A stretch of 64,000 bases of DNA, taken from Haloarcula sebkhae (GTDB lineage: Archaea > Halobacteriota > Halobacteria > Halobacteriales > Haloarculaceae). Positions 46,725-55,677 of the stretch are shown piece after piece. The stretch lies in the NCBI RefSeq assembly GCF_014647415.1, contig NZ_BMPD01000003.1, positions 457,888 through 521,887 on the forward strand, given 5' to 3'. The position numbers were made by a program, and so were the translations under genes. Within the stretch, counting starts at the first letter, position 1. Every line of letters starts with the position of its first letter. A model generated the notes under the pieces. The model ran no database searches, was not told where the DNA came from, and saw only the letters and a list, made by a program, of their open reading frames with translations.

Positions 46725-47213
46725 ATGGATTCCACTGCCAATCCAGTTCGCGTCGAACTGTTCGTCCGGTCCCTCTGTCCGAAAGACGCAACGCAACAAC
46801 AGCACTACGTGCTTGACCGGTTGCAGGCGCTTGAGGACGCAGGTCGTATCGAGGACCTGTCGATACTGATCTGGGGACGCCGGATCGAACCGCGACTCGC
46901 ACAGCGGACTGCGGAGGGACGACACCTGCTGGAACGGCTTTCCATGTTCGAACAGTGGGAGCGCGACTCCGATGCCTCGCTTGACGCCTTCGACTGGGAG
47001 CACCCGCTGACGAACATGGTTTCTGACGACTCGGTCAGCGTCATCACGCTGCCGACGCTTGCCCTCGCTGAATACGTTGACGGTGACCTCCAGCACGTCG
47101 CCCCTTGTACGCGGGATGGAACGGTTCACCGCGTCGCCGACCGTGTCAACCGTCTTGCGGATACCGCAGACCTAGCCGATCCGCTTGAACATGAGCATAC
47201 CGTGGTACAATAG
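46725..47213 (+). CDS. Haloarchaeal HTH-type small protein, unknown
   Basis: A 162-residue soluble protein. The start MDSTANPVRVELFVRSLCP and the segment YVLDRLQALEDAGRIEDLSIL belong to a haloarchaeal family often annotated as HTH domain proteins. There is no clear recognition helix. It is followed 52 bp later by a winged-helix gene, so a regulatory pair is possible. Confidence 0.6.
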   Translation: MDSTANPVRVELFVRSLCPKDATQQQHYVLDRLQALEDAGRIEDLSILIWGRRIEPRLAQRTAEGRHLLERLSMFEQWERDSDASLDAFDWEHPLTNMVSDDSVSVITLPTLALAEYVDGDLQHVAPCTRDGTVHRVADRVNRLADTADLADPLEHEHTVVQ

Positions 47214-47265
47214 CGTTCGAACTGCTCCCACACCAGACACACTACTCGTCCCCCTCCCAACTAAA

Positions 47266-47685
47266 ATGAATACGAAGCAAACCGAGATTCCGGACTCGCT
47301 TCCACTGGACGACCGACTGTCGCTCCTGTCGTCGCACTACCGGCGATACCTCCTGTACGGGCTTTCACAGTACACGACACCGGTTTCACTGGCTGTGCTT
47401 ACGGACACGGTGACCGAATTCGAACACGGGACACCGGCCGAACAGTACCGCGACGAGCGGCTCAAGATTTACACGTCCCTCTATCACAACCACCTTCCGC
47501 GGCTGGTCGATGCTGGTGTCGTCCAGTACAACCAGTCGGAAGATCTGGTCGATATCGGGCCGAACGCGCCGGCCCTCGTCCCGCTGCTCGAATCGACAAT
47601 CGACCATGACCTGTCGGCGAGCGGTAACGGCCTGACACCGAGCGCCGTCGATATCGACGCCTTACAGCCCGAGCAAAGCAATTAA
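47266..47685 (+). CDS. Winged-helix protein, DUF7344-like
   Basis: A 139-residue protein whose winged helix (about residues 15-100) has LSLLSSHYRRYLLYGL and YTSLYHNHLPRLVDAGVV, the same family pattern as the membrane-anchored regulator near 3.3 kb but without membrane helices. The ATG at 47266 (MNTKQTEIPDS) is preferred; an upstream frame start would overlap the previous gene by 29 bp. It converges with gatE. Confidence 0.75.
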   Translation: MNTKQTEIPDSLPLDDRLSLLSSHYRRYLLYGLSQYTTPVSLAVLTDTVTEFEHGTPAEQYRDERLKIYTSLYHNHLPRLVDAGVVQYNQSEDLVDIGPNAPALVPLLESTIDHDLSASGNGLTPSAVDIDALQPEQSN

Positions 47686-49553
47686 GCGCGCTTCTGTATC
47701 TCCGAGCGCAGCACGTCGCTCACCGTATCGCCGTCAGCTTTGCCACGGAGTGCGCCCATGCACTCGCCCATCAGCGCCGAGAACGCCCCCATTCCCTCCT
47801 CGGCGACCTGTTCTTCGTGGCGCTCGACAACCTCGGCAACGGCGTCACGGACCTCTGACTCGTCGACACCGCCCAGTCCTTCCTGCTCGACAGCTTCCTC
47901 GGCCGTCAGCGACGGGTTCTCGGCGAGTGCCGTCAGGAGGTCTTCTATCCCCTCACGGGGCACATCCCCGCCGTCGACCAGCAGGATAGCCCCTTTGAGG
48001 TGTTCGTCAGTGAGGTTTCCGACGGGCACGTCGTCACGGCGGAGTTCGGTCAGCGTCGACTCAAGCGTGCCCGCGGCCAGCGTCGGGTCGACCCCCTCGC
48101 CCGCCACCAATGCCTCGAACAGCGGCCACCGCTGGCCGTAGGCGACCTGCTCGGCGAGGCCGGAGCCGAGGTCGAACTCGCGCTCGTACCGGTCGACTTT
48201 CTCGGTGAGCAGTTCCGGGGTCTCGACTTCGGTTACGTCGGGCTCCACCGGCGGCACGTCCGTCTCGGGGTACATCCGTGCCGCGCCGGGGAGCGGGCGG
48301 AGGTACCGCGACGTGGCGTCCTCGTTCGCGTCTCGCGTTTCCTCCGGGACACCTTTGAGTGCCGTCTCAGCGCGCTCAGCAACGGCGTCGATGGCCAGCT
48401 CGGCGGTCTCCGGGTCGTCAGCGACGATGGCGACGGCGTCCTCGGGGCCCGCTCCGACGGCGTCCCGTAGCGCCTCGACTTCTGCCTCGGTGACGCCGTA
48501 GGCTGGGAGTTCGTCGGTATGGAAGATGCCGCCAGCGCCGTGGCGCTTGGCGTGGTCGGACAGTTCGGTCCCGAGCCGGCGGTCGGGCTGGATCTCGCGG
48601 CCGACGAGGCCGTCGAAGCCGGACAGCAGGAGGCCCTGTACTTCGCCGCCCGAAGAGAGCGCCCCCTCGATGACGCCCGAATCTGTGTCCTCGAACACCT
48701 CGGTCACGTCCTGTGGCTCGCCGATAGCGGCGTCGCGCTCGGCGAGTTCCTCGGCGATGTCAAGCAGTTCGACCTGCCGGCGAACCTCGTTGCGGACGAG
48801 GTCGTCGATGTCGTCGAGGCTCTGGACGCCCTTCAGTTCGATCCGTGCCCCCTCCTCGATGGAGACGTTCACGTCCTGTCGGATGGTCCCGAGACCGCGC
48901 TTGACTTTCCCAGTCGAACGCAGCAACATCCCGATCCGCTCGGCGGCCTCGCGGGCCTGCTCGGGCGACCTGATGTCGGGCTTCGTGCCGATTTCGACTA
49001 GGGGGATGCCCAGTCGGTCGAGCGAGAACCGGACGCCGTCGTCGGTTTCCTCGATGCGCTGGCAGGACTCCTCCTCCAGTAGCATATCCTCGATGCCGAC
49101 CGGGCCAGCGCTCGTCTCGATGGCTCCGTCGTTGGCGACCATCATCGAGCGCTGGAACCCCGTGGTGTTCGACCCGTCGACGACGATCTTTCGCATAACG
49201 TTCACCTGATCGACGACAGACATATCGAGTAGCTGGGCGATTTCGAGCGTCGTCTCCATCGCCTCGCGGTCGACGCGGTGGGGTGGCTCGTCGTCCTCCT
49301 CGACGAGACAGGTCGTGTCGTAGGCCAGGTACTCGAACTCCCGGTCAACCATGCTCTCCTCCAGCGCCGCCTCGTCGATCTCACCGAGTTCGCTCTTGGT
49401 CGGGTGCAGATAGCGAGTAAAAGAGCGCTCGCTCTCCTCAGGTTCGCGGATCGTCGTCGGACAGTCACAGAACAGTTTCGTCGCGGTATCGAGTTGCTGG
49501 TGGATCTCCAGACCGGCGACGAGCCCCAGCTCCTCGTAGTCGTACTCAGTCAT
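47682..49553 (-). CDS. gatE: Glutamyl-tRNA(Gln) amidotransferase subunit E
   Basis: A 623-residue GatB-like subunit. It begins TEYDYEELGLVAGLEIHQQL, has the GatB/E core (about residues 1-300) and an AspRS-like insertion plus C-terminal tail (YqeY-like). With GatD it converts Glu-tRNA(Gln) to Gln-tRNA(Gln) in archaea. GatD is not in the window. An in-frame upstream extension lacks homology, so ATG 49553 is used. Confidence 0.93.
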   Translation of the reverse strand: MTEYDYEELGLVAGLEIHQQLDTATKLFCDCPTTIREPEESERSFTRYLHPTKSELGEIDEAALEESMVDREFEYLAYDTTCLVEEDDEPPHRVDREAMETTLEIAQLLDMSVVDQVNVMRKIVVDGSNTTGFQRSMMVANDGAIETSAGPVGIEDMLLEEESCQRIEETDDGVRFSLDRLGIPLVEIGTKPDIRSPEQAREAAERIGMLLRSTGKVKRGLGTIRQDVNVSIEEGARIELKGVQSLDDIDDLVRNEVRRQVELLDIAEELAERDAAIGEPQDVTEVFEDTDSGVIEGALSSGGEVQGLLLSGFDGLVGREIQPDRRLGTELSDHAKRHGAGGIFHTDELPAYGVTEAEVEALRDAVGAGPEDAVAIVADDPETAELAIDAVAERAETALKGVPEETRDANEDATSRYLRPLPGAARMYPETDVPPVEPDVTEVETPELLTEKVDRYEREFDLGSGLAEQVAYGQRWPLFEALVAGEGVDPTLAAGTLESTLTELRRDDVPVGNLTDEHLKGAILLVDGGDVPREGIEDLLTALAENPSLTAEEAVEQEGLGGVDESEVRDAVAEVVERHEEQVAEEGMGAFSALMGECMGALRGKADGDTVSDVLRSEIQKRA

Positions 49554-49641
49554 TGTCGAGGTGTCCGGGACCGGGGGCCAAAAAACGCACCCTTCCCACG
49601 CTCGCCGCCGCCCTTTTGGCTGTCTCGCCCTCACCGTCTGT

Positions 49642-50436
49642 ATGCGTTGGCTGTCGACAGCCGCGGTAGCCGTCCTTCTCCTGACAGCCGGCTGTAACGC
49701 CTTCGTCGGCGCTGACACCGCCGACCAAGGCACCGTCACGCCGGCTCCGGTCCCGACAGCAGCGGGGTCGGGTACGGCAACGACGCTGACCCCGCCGCCC
49801 GGCGTCACAACAGAGCGCCTCGAAAACGTCGCGCTCCTGTCGGCCGCCCACCGGCAGGCGCTCAACGGCACCACCTACACCCTGCACGAACGCTACAACG
49901 AGTTCACACTCAGGAACGACAGCAGTTCCGTCCGGCGCACCGAGACTGTTGCCGTCGAATCACCGACGCGGTATCGCGACGAGATGGTCAGAATGAGGGC
50001 CGACGCGAACGGGACCATCGAGCGGTACGAACAGTCGACCTTCGCCGACGGCACCAACTGGTACGAGCGCCGTGACAACGGCACCGTCGAGCGCCAGCGC
50101 GGCGAGGTCCGGTTCAGCCGTGATAAGTACGCCTACCGGACCGCGTTCTACCTGAATCGCTACGCCGTGGTTAACCGGAGTGCTACGGCCGTTGTCACAC
50201 GGGACGGCAGCCGAGCCTATCGGATTCGCGGTTCCGGCGGCGAGATTCCGACGACGGAACGGCTAGAGGAGTTCCACATCGAACTAGTAGTCGAACCCGA
50301 TGGCCTTGTGAGCCGATTCGATGTCCGGTATCGTACAGCGGACCGCCTCGTCGAATACAGCTTCTGGTACGAGGATATCGGTGAGACGGCAGTGGAGCGG
50401 CCGGCGTGGCTCAACGAATCTACCCCGGCAGGCTGA
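49642..50436 (+). CDS. Haloarchaeal lipoprotein, DUF7537-like
   Basis: A 264-residue secreted lipoprotein. The signal peptide and lipobox LLTAGC are at the N-terminus; the cysteine at about residue 18 would be lipidated outside the membrane. A Thr/Pro-rich linker precedes a beta-rich domain (about residues 55-260). The function is unknown. The ATG at 49642 is chosen because it gives a clean signal peptide; an earlier in-frame ATG does not. Confidence 0.82.
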   Translation: MRWLSTAAVAVLLLTAGCNAFVGADTADQGTVTPAPVPTAAGSGTATTLTPPPGVTTERLENVALLSAAHRQALNGTTYTLHERYNEFTLRNDSSSVRRTETVAVESPTRYRDEMVRMRADANGTIERYEQSTFADGTNWYERRDNGTVERQRGEVRFSRDKYAYRTAFYLNRYAVVNRSATAVVTRDGSRAYRIRGSGGEIPTTERLEEFHIELVVEPDGLVSRFDVRYRTADRLVEYSFWYEDIGETAVERPAWLNESTPAG

Positions 50437-50469
50437 ATGGGGTCGGTACGCGACAGCGCACGCCAGTTG

Positions 50470-50766
50470 CTACAGGCGGTCCGTCTCGGTTCGAACTTCG
50501 TCGGCCCCGGACGTGCTCCCGGCCCGGTCGTCGTAGTACTTCCGACCGATGAAATCGTCGTCGAGGTTCCCGACGAGGGAGTTGTACAGCCCCTCTGAGG
50601 ACTGATACGTGGCTTCGCTGGTCCGAGCCAACACCTCACTCATCTCTACGGAATCGCCGTTCTGGGCGACCAACTCGACATCGCCGAGCTGCTGGACGAT
50701 AGTGGCGTGGTCCGCCGGGAACTCACAGGCCTGGTCAAACAACTGCAACGTTTCGGAGTAACGCAT
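50470..50766 (-). CDS. DUF5789-like small protein
   Basis: A 98-residue acidic protein starting MRYSETLQLFDQACEFPADH. Its pattern VVQQLGDVEL ... YQSSEGLYNSLVGNLDDDFIGRKYYDDR is a conserved haloarchaeal family of unknown function. A perfect inverted repeat covers its promoter. An in-frame ATG eight codons upstream is less likely. Confidence 0.75.
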   Translation of the reverse strand: MRYSETLQLFDQACEFPADHATIVQQLGDVELVAQNGDSVEMSEVLARTSEATYQSSEGLYNSLVGNLDDDFIGRKYYDDRAGSTSGADEVRTETDRL

Positions 50767-50783
50767 CTGTGTGATATACAGAG

Positions 50784-50811
50784 AATTCATAATTAAAAAA
50801 GATTATGAATT
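50784..50811. promoter_or_regulatory. Operator-like dyad over the DUF5789 promoter
   Basis: AATTCATAAT (50784-50793) and ATTATGAATT (50802-50811) form a perfect 10-bp inverted repeat with an 8-nt A/T spacer. It straddles the TATA-like TTTAATTA of the minus-strand gene, 18-45 bp upstream of its ATG. Confidence 0.5.
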
Positions 50812-50925
50812 GTGAATGTCCAGTCGCTGCTTTTGCCGGCCAAACGTGGTTTACCGGATGAGACATGACGTTTCAACCCATCTGAGCGGGGAAAGCATAT
50901 CCGAATCTATACCATATGTTTTCAC

Positions 50926-51429
50926 ATGTCAGTCAGGACGGCAACGCCGAACGACGTGACGGCCATCAGTCGGATCGCCACGGCGGCATGGGAGACCGAT
51001 TATCCGGACATCCTTTCGCGCGAAACGGCCGAAGACGGCGTTCGTGACTGGTACGGCCCCGAACAGCTCGAATCGGAACTGGTCGAATCGCAAACCATCC
51101 TGCTCGTCGCCGAACGCGACGGGAGCGTCGTCGGATTCGCGCACGCGACGTGGCACGAGACCGACCGTGAAGGGTACATCCTCCGGCTGTACGTCCATCC
51201 CGACCACCGTCGGAAGGGTATCGGCCAGACCCTCTTGGAGCGGACCTGTGACGAACTGTTCGAGCACGACATCGACCCGATCAACGCGATGGTCCTCTCC
51301 GCGAATGAGCCAGGAGCCGAGTTCTACGAGGGGTTCGGGTTCGAGTTCGCCGACGAGAGCGAAACCGAAACCGGCGGTGAGCGCCACCCCGAGAGCCGCT
51401 ACGTCCTCGACAACGAGTCGCGGGTCTAG
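50926..51429 (+). CDS. GNAT family N-acetyltransferase
   Basis: A 167-residue acetyltransferase. The acetyl-CoA pyrophosphate loop RRKGIGQTLLE lies near residues 94-104, preceded by LRLYVHPDHRR (beta-4) and followed by AMVLSANEPGAEFYEGFGF. The length and order are typical. The acceptor is unknown. A CTATACC element lies about 25 bp before the ATG. Confidence 0.88.
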   Translation: MSVRTATPNDVTAISRIATAAWETDYPDILSRETAEDGVRDWYGPEQLESELVESQTILLVAERDGSVVGFAHATWHETDREGYILRLYVHPDHRRKGIGQTLLERTCDELFEHDIDPINAMVLSANEPGAEFYEGFGFEFADESETETGGERHPESRYVLDNESRV

Positions 51430-51696
51430 ACGTATCGGTCGCGGTGGCCCGGTGCTGTGTTCCTGTAGTGATGGCTGACCGTCGGCACAGAACCGACCAG
51501 AAAACAGATGCACAGCGGGGCACGCTGTTGTTTGCTGCTCACTCGCTGCTCGCGTTACCGAGGGTCGCGCCCTTCACTACCTTCATAGCGTCGTTCAGGT
51601 ACGAGAGCCCGCACTCCGTTCGGCCTCTTGCTGCTCACAGGTCACCCCGTTCCCTGCTCCACTAACGAGGGCCGCGCTTCGCGCGCGCGCCTCTCG

Positions 51697-53103
51697 CTAC
51701 TCGTCACCGAGGATGCCACGCTTCGTCATCTTCTCGGGGTCGAGTACATCGTCGACCTCATCCTCGTCGAGATACCCCTCTTCGAGAACGACCTCTCGGA
51801 TGGTCTTTTCCTCGGCGAGGGCTTTCTTCGCCACCTTGCTCGCCTTGTCGTAGCCGATGGCGGGGTTGAGCGCCGTCGCCAGCGCCATGCTCTGTTCGAC
51901 GCGCTCTGCGCAGTGCTCGGCGTCGGCTTCGAGCTTAGCGACGAACTTCTCGCCGAACACCGCGCTGCTGTTGGCGATGAGCTTGGCCGACTGCAGGAAG
52001 TTCGAGGCCAGCACGGGCTTGTAAAGGTTCAGGTCGATCTGTCCTTCTGCGGCACCAGCCGAGATGGCGGCGTCGTTACCGACGACCTGCTTGTGGACCT
52101 GATTGACTGCTTCGGCGACGACAGGGTTGATCTTTCCGGGCATGATCGAGGAGCCGGGCTGGTTCTCCGGCTGGTCGATCTCGCCGAGGCCGTTGCGAGG
52201 CCCGGACGCGAGCAAGCGGAGGTCGTTTGCGATCTTGTTCAGTGAGCCAGCGACTGTCCGGAGCGCGCCGTGGGCTTCCGACATCGCGTCGTGGGCGGCC
52301 TGCGCCTCGAAGTGGTTGTCCGCTTCGCGGAAATTGAGGTCGGTCTCCTCGCTGATGTACTCTGCCGCTTTCGCCGGGAACTCGGGATGGGTGTTCAGGC
52401 CAGTCCCGACCGCAGTTCCGCCAAGTGCGAGTTCGGCGAGGCGACCGTGAACGTCTTGGACGCGGGAGATGCCCTTCTCGACCTGCGTTCGGTAGCCGGA
52501 GAACTCCTGGCCCAGCGTCACTGGCGTCGCGTCCTGCAGGTGAGTTCGTCCGGTCTTGACGACGTTGTCGAATTCGTCTTCTTTGGCTTCGAGTTCGTCA
52601 CGCAGCGTCTTCAACCCGGGAATCACGTCTTTCTCGACCGCTTCGAGAGAGGCGACGTGCATCGCCGTCGGAATCACGTCGTTGCTGGACTGGCCGAAGT
52701 TGACGTGGTCGTTCGGGTGGATCTCGCGGGTCCCGATTTCCCCGCCGTACAGCTCCGTGGCACGGTTAGAGATGACTTCGTTGGCGTTCATGTTCGACGA
52801 CGTGCCCGACCCGGTCTGGAACACGTCGACGGGGAACTGGTCGTCGTGTTCGCCGGCGATGACCTCGTCGGCGGCCTCGACGATACAGTCCGCCTTGTCC
52901 GCCGGGATCGTTCCGAGGTCGCGGTTCGCCTGCGCGGCCGCTTTCTTGACGACGCCGAGCGCTCGGACGAACCGTCGCCCGAAGGTCACGTCGCTGATCG
53001 GGAAGTTCTCGACGGCGCGCTGTGTCTGTGCGCCCCAGTACGCGTCGGCTGGCACCTGCATCTCACCGAGGCTGTCCTGCTCTGTCCGGTACTCGTCGGT
53101 CAT
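51697..53103 (-). CDS. fumC: Fumarate hydratase class II
   Basis: A 468-residue TCA-cycle enzyme that hydrates fumarate to malate. The class II signature SSIMPGKINP is at about residues 318-327, and TGTGSSNMNAN and HPNDHVNFGQSSND motifs are present in the N-terminal half. It is iron-free, unlike class I. A TTTTACGA element lies about 30 bp upstream of its ATG. Confidence 0.95.
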   Translation of the reverse strand: MTDEYRTEQDSLGEMQVPADAYWGAQTQRAVENFPISDVTFGRRFVRALGVVKKAAAQANRDLGTIPADKADCIVEAADEVIAGEHDDQFPVDVFQTGSGTSSNMNANEVISNRATELYGGEIGTREIHPNDHVNFGQSSNDVIPTAMHVASLEAVEKDVIPGLKTLRDELEAKEDEFDNVVKTGRTHLQDATPVTLGQEFSGYRTQVEKGISRVQDVHGRLAELALGGTAVGTGLNTHPEFPAKAAEYISEETDLNFREADNHFEAQAAHDAMSEAHGALRTVAGSLNKIANDLRLLASGPRNGLGEIDQPENQPGSSIMPGKINPVVAEAVNQVHKQVVGNDAAISAGAAEGQIDLNLYKPVLASNFLQSAKLIANSSAVFGEKFVAKLEADAEHCAERVEQSMALATALNPAIGYDKASKVAKKALAEEKTIREVVLEEGYLDEDEVDDVLDPEKMTKRGILGDE

Positions 53104-53281
53104 ACGTCCGGGGGGTGGACCGCCCGGTCGTAAAACCCACCGGTACGAGTCGGGACACCACTCGGCATAGCCCTGTACCCGCCGGGACAGTCACTCACGG
53201 GGCACCACGAGTCCTCAATCGGATGGCGGAGACCGTGGGGCTCAGAACTCAGGACTTGGATAAACGTGTATTATCATTCGG

Positions 53282-53289
53282 AAATATTA
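53282..53289 (+). promoter_or_regulatory. TATA-like box before the ABC genes
   Basis: AAATATTA is centred about 28 bp before the ATG at 53313, the position for a leaderless transcript that would open with the nine-codon frame. Confidence 0.45.
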
Positions 53290-53312
53290 AGTAGAATCTC
53301 TCTCCACTTACC

Positions 53313-53342
53313 ATGAGTTCGACGCCACAGCGACGTTCATGA
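53313..53342 (+). pseudogene. Nine-codon Tat-like stub, possible remnant of a binding-protein gene
   Basis: The frame reads MSSTPQRRS then stop. MSSTPxRRS followed by a hydrophobic stretch is how many haloarchaeal Tat-exported solute-binding proteins begin. It lies where a binding-protein gene would be, directly behind a promoter. Only this start is visible; calling it a remnant is inference, and it might equally be a leader peptide. Confidence 0.25.
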
Positions 53343-53669
53343 CCGATGCCCCCACAATACCCGGTGACGGTGGTGTGTTGCTGCCGTCGTCGGCTGTCGG
53401 GGCCCGATGGGACACCGACGGACGTGACACCTCGCAATCGATCGCAGCCGGTGTACCCGCCGCGTTGCAACCGCTCGCCCGCTCGGCACGACGACGGGAT
53501 GGCACACCCGTCACCTGGCGTTCCCACGCCGTCTGCCAGCCTGTGTTGGTGCGACAGGCTGGAGAAGTCGCGTGGTCTCCACGCGTGCTGGCTGGCGAGT
53601 CTATGTGACTGACGACACATCCGTCGGGACGATGGACGGCGAACTCACGTCGGCGAACACTGACCAACC

Positions 53670-54734
53670 ATGCGCGAGATACTCAGTAGACTCCTCGCCA
53701 CCGGGGGTAGGCTCCGGTCGGCGGTATCGAGAGACGAATCGGACGGCGACCAACTGGCAACAGACGGCGGGGCGACGGTGAAGACGACCCGGCGGGACTC
53801 GCTCCGGAACTCACTGCCGGTCGAGTGGGAACTCATCGAATCCGCCCCGTTCTGGCTGCCGCCAGTCCTGTTTGCGGGCTTTTTCGTCTACGGCGCTATC
53901 GCCTGGAACTTCCTCCTTTCGCTGACTGACTACAACGGCCTGGGTGGTGCGCAGTACGAGAGTTTCGACCTCAGCATGTACAGCCGTTTGCTGAACGATG
54001 GGGCGTTCTGGCAGGCGGCACAGAACACGGTGGTGTTACTCGTCGTGTTCACCGTCCTCTGTCTGGCGCTTGGCCTGCTCGTGGCCATCCTCATCGATCA
54101 GCAGATCCGCTTCGAGAACACGTTCCGGACCATCTACCTGCTCCCGATGAGCCTCTCGTTCGTCGTCACGGCGACGATGTGGGCGTGGGTGTACAACGCC
54201 CGCAACGGCGTGCTCAATCAGTTCCTCCGATTGTTCAATCTTGAAGGAGCCATCGTGGGACTGCTCCGCCCGACCGGGGTCAACGCCGAGGTGATACAGT
54301 GGCTCTCCTGGAACACGACCGCCCTGGCGGCGGTTATCTTCGCGCTCATCTGGCAGTTCAGCGGCTACGCGATGGTCGTCTTCCTCGCCGGTCTTCGTGC
54401 GATTCCGACCGAACACTACGAGGCTGCGCGGGTCGACGGCGCGTCCACGGTTCGGCTGTACGCGCGGGTCATCATCCCGCAACTCCGCGCCTCCGCGGTG
54501 TCAGCGTCGGTGGTGCTGATGGTGTTCGCGCTGAAGGCGTTCGACTTCATTTACGCGCTCCGTGGCTCACAGCCTGGGGCGAACATGGACATTCTGGCGA
54601 CGATGATGTATCGGGTCGCGTTCGACAGCCTGCAGTGGGCGTACGGGTCAGCCGTCGCTATCGTGCTGTTTGCCCTCGCACTGCTGGTCATTGGTCCGTA
54701 CCTCTACAGCGAATACCAACGGGGTGAACTATGA
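53670..54734 (+). CDS. ABC sugar-type permease, MalF-like
   Basis: A 354-residue permease with a 50-residue cytosolic N-terminal region and six helices. The EAA-loop EHYEAARVDGASTVRLYARV (about residues 249-268) is the ATPase contact. It belongs to the carbohydrate uptake CUT1 group. It overlaps the second permease gene by 4 bp. The usual upstream binding-protein gene is missing. Confidence 0.9.
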   Translation: MREILSRLLATGGRLRSAVSRDESDGDQLATDGGATVKTTRRDSLRNSLPVEWELIESAPFWLPPVLFAGFFVYGAIAWNFLLSLTDYNGLGGAQYESFDLSMYSRLLNDGAFWQAAQNTVVLLVVFTVLCLALGLLVAILIDQQIRFENTFRTIYLLPMSLSFVVTATMWAWVYNARNGVLNQFLRLFNLEGAIVGLLRPTGVNAEVIQWLSWNTTALAAVIFALIWQFSGYAMVVFLAGLRAIPTEHYEAARVDGASTVRLYARVIIPQLRASAVSASVVLMVFALKAFDFIYALRGSQPGANMDILATMMYRVAFDSLQWAYGSAVAIVLFALALLVIGPYLYSEYQRGEL

Positions 54735-55660
54735 GTATCAGAGATGGCGGTTTCATCGACGAACTTCGCAGTACAGAGAATAGCCGTATCGGCCTGTATG
54801 CCCTCCTGCTGGCGGGCATTGCCTTCTACCTCTTCCCGGTAGAGACGGCCGTGATGACGATGTTCAAGACTGAGAGCGCGTTCGCCCGGACGCTTCCGTT
54901 CGCGCCGCCGGGCACTGACGGCTTCACGCTTGACGCGCTCACTACCGCTTGGAACACGCTCCGGCCGGGACTTATAAACTCGCTGCTGATGGCGATTCCC
55001 GCGACGATTGTGTCGGCGCTGCTGGGCAGTATGACCGCGTACGGTCTGACGACGATCAGCTGGCGCGGGCAGGTCGGCGTGGTCGTCCTTATCATCGCGG
55101 GTATCTTCATCCCCTATCAGGCCGTGCTAGTCCCGCTGGCACAGTTCTGGTTCCAGGTGCTTCCGGGGCTGCTCAACGGTTTCGTCAACACCGTCTTTGG
55201 GTTCATCACGGGCGGCAACTGGCAGTATCCGAGCCGTAACGGATACGTGCAGTTGCTGCAGCTGTCGATCACCCACGCCGCGTACGGGATTCCGATCTGT
55301 ACGCTGCTGTTCCGATCGTATTATCAGAGCATCTCCGACGAGATGATCGAGGCCGCTCGCCTCGACGGCGCGAGTGCGTTCAGCATCTACCGCAACATCA
55401 TCCTCCCGCTGTCGCTGCCGATGTTCGCGGTGACGCTCATCTACCAGTTCACGCAGGTGTACAACGACCTGCTGTTCGCGCTCGTGCTCGTCAACGAACC
55501 GGCTTCGCAGGTGGCGACCCAGCGCCTCGCGGCGCTCACTGGTGGGGTCGTCCAGTCGTTTAACACCACGATGGCAGGGGCCATCGTTGCAGCACTTCCG
55601 ACGCTGCTCGTCTACATCATGTTCGGCGAACAGTTCGCGAAAGGCGTCGCTGGAGAGTAA
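54731..55660 (+). CDS. ABC sugar-type permease, MalG-like
   Basis: A 309-residue permease with six helices and the EAA-loop DEMIEAARLDGASAFSIYRN (about residues 203-222). It pairs with the MalF-like subunit to form the channel. The ATG overlaps the first permease stop by 4 bp and the ATPase gene follows 17 bp later. Confidence 0.9.
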   Translation: MSIRDGGFIDELRSTENSRIGLYALLLAGIAFYLFPVETAVMTMFKTESAFARTLPFAPPGTDGFTLDALTTAWNTLRPGLINSLLMAIPATIVSALLGSMTAYGLTTISWRGQVGVVVLIIAGIFIPYQAVLVPLAQFWFQVLPGLLNGFVNTVFGFITGGNWQYPSRNGYVQLLQLSITHAAYGIPICTLLFRSYYQSISDEMIEAARLDGASAFSIYRNIILPLSLPMFAVTLIYQFTQVYNDLLFALVLVNEPASQVATQRLAALTGGVVQSFNTTMAGAIVAALPTLLVYIMFGEQFAKGVAGE

Positions 55661-55677
55661 TTACGGAGGTATTCACA

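Larger units (their letters stand above)
53104..53669. other. Gap between fumC and the ABC genes, with stub frame
   Basis: This 566-base stretch holds the fumC promoter, a TATA-like AAATATTA at 53282-53289, and a nine-codon frame at 53313-53342. A further open frame at 53339-53608 overlaps its stop by 4 bp, but its product resembles no family and its third-position base use is less biased than in neighbours; I do not call it a gene. No substrate-binding protein is encoded here. Confidence 0.5.

Noticed and set aside
49561..49641. An N-terminal extension of the lipoprotein
   Set aside because: It lacks signal-peptide character, and the ATG at 49642 gives a clear signal and lipobox.
53339..53608. 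An 89-codon frame overlapping the Tat-like stub
   Set aside because: Its base use is weaker than in the neighbours and the product is Arg/Ala/Pro-rich without any family.
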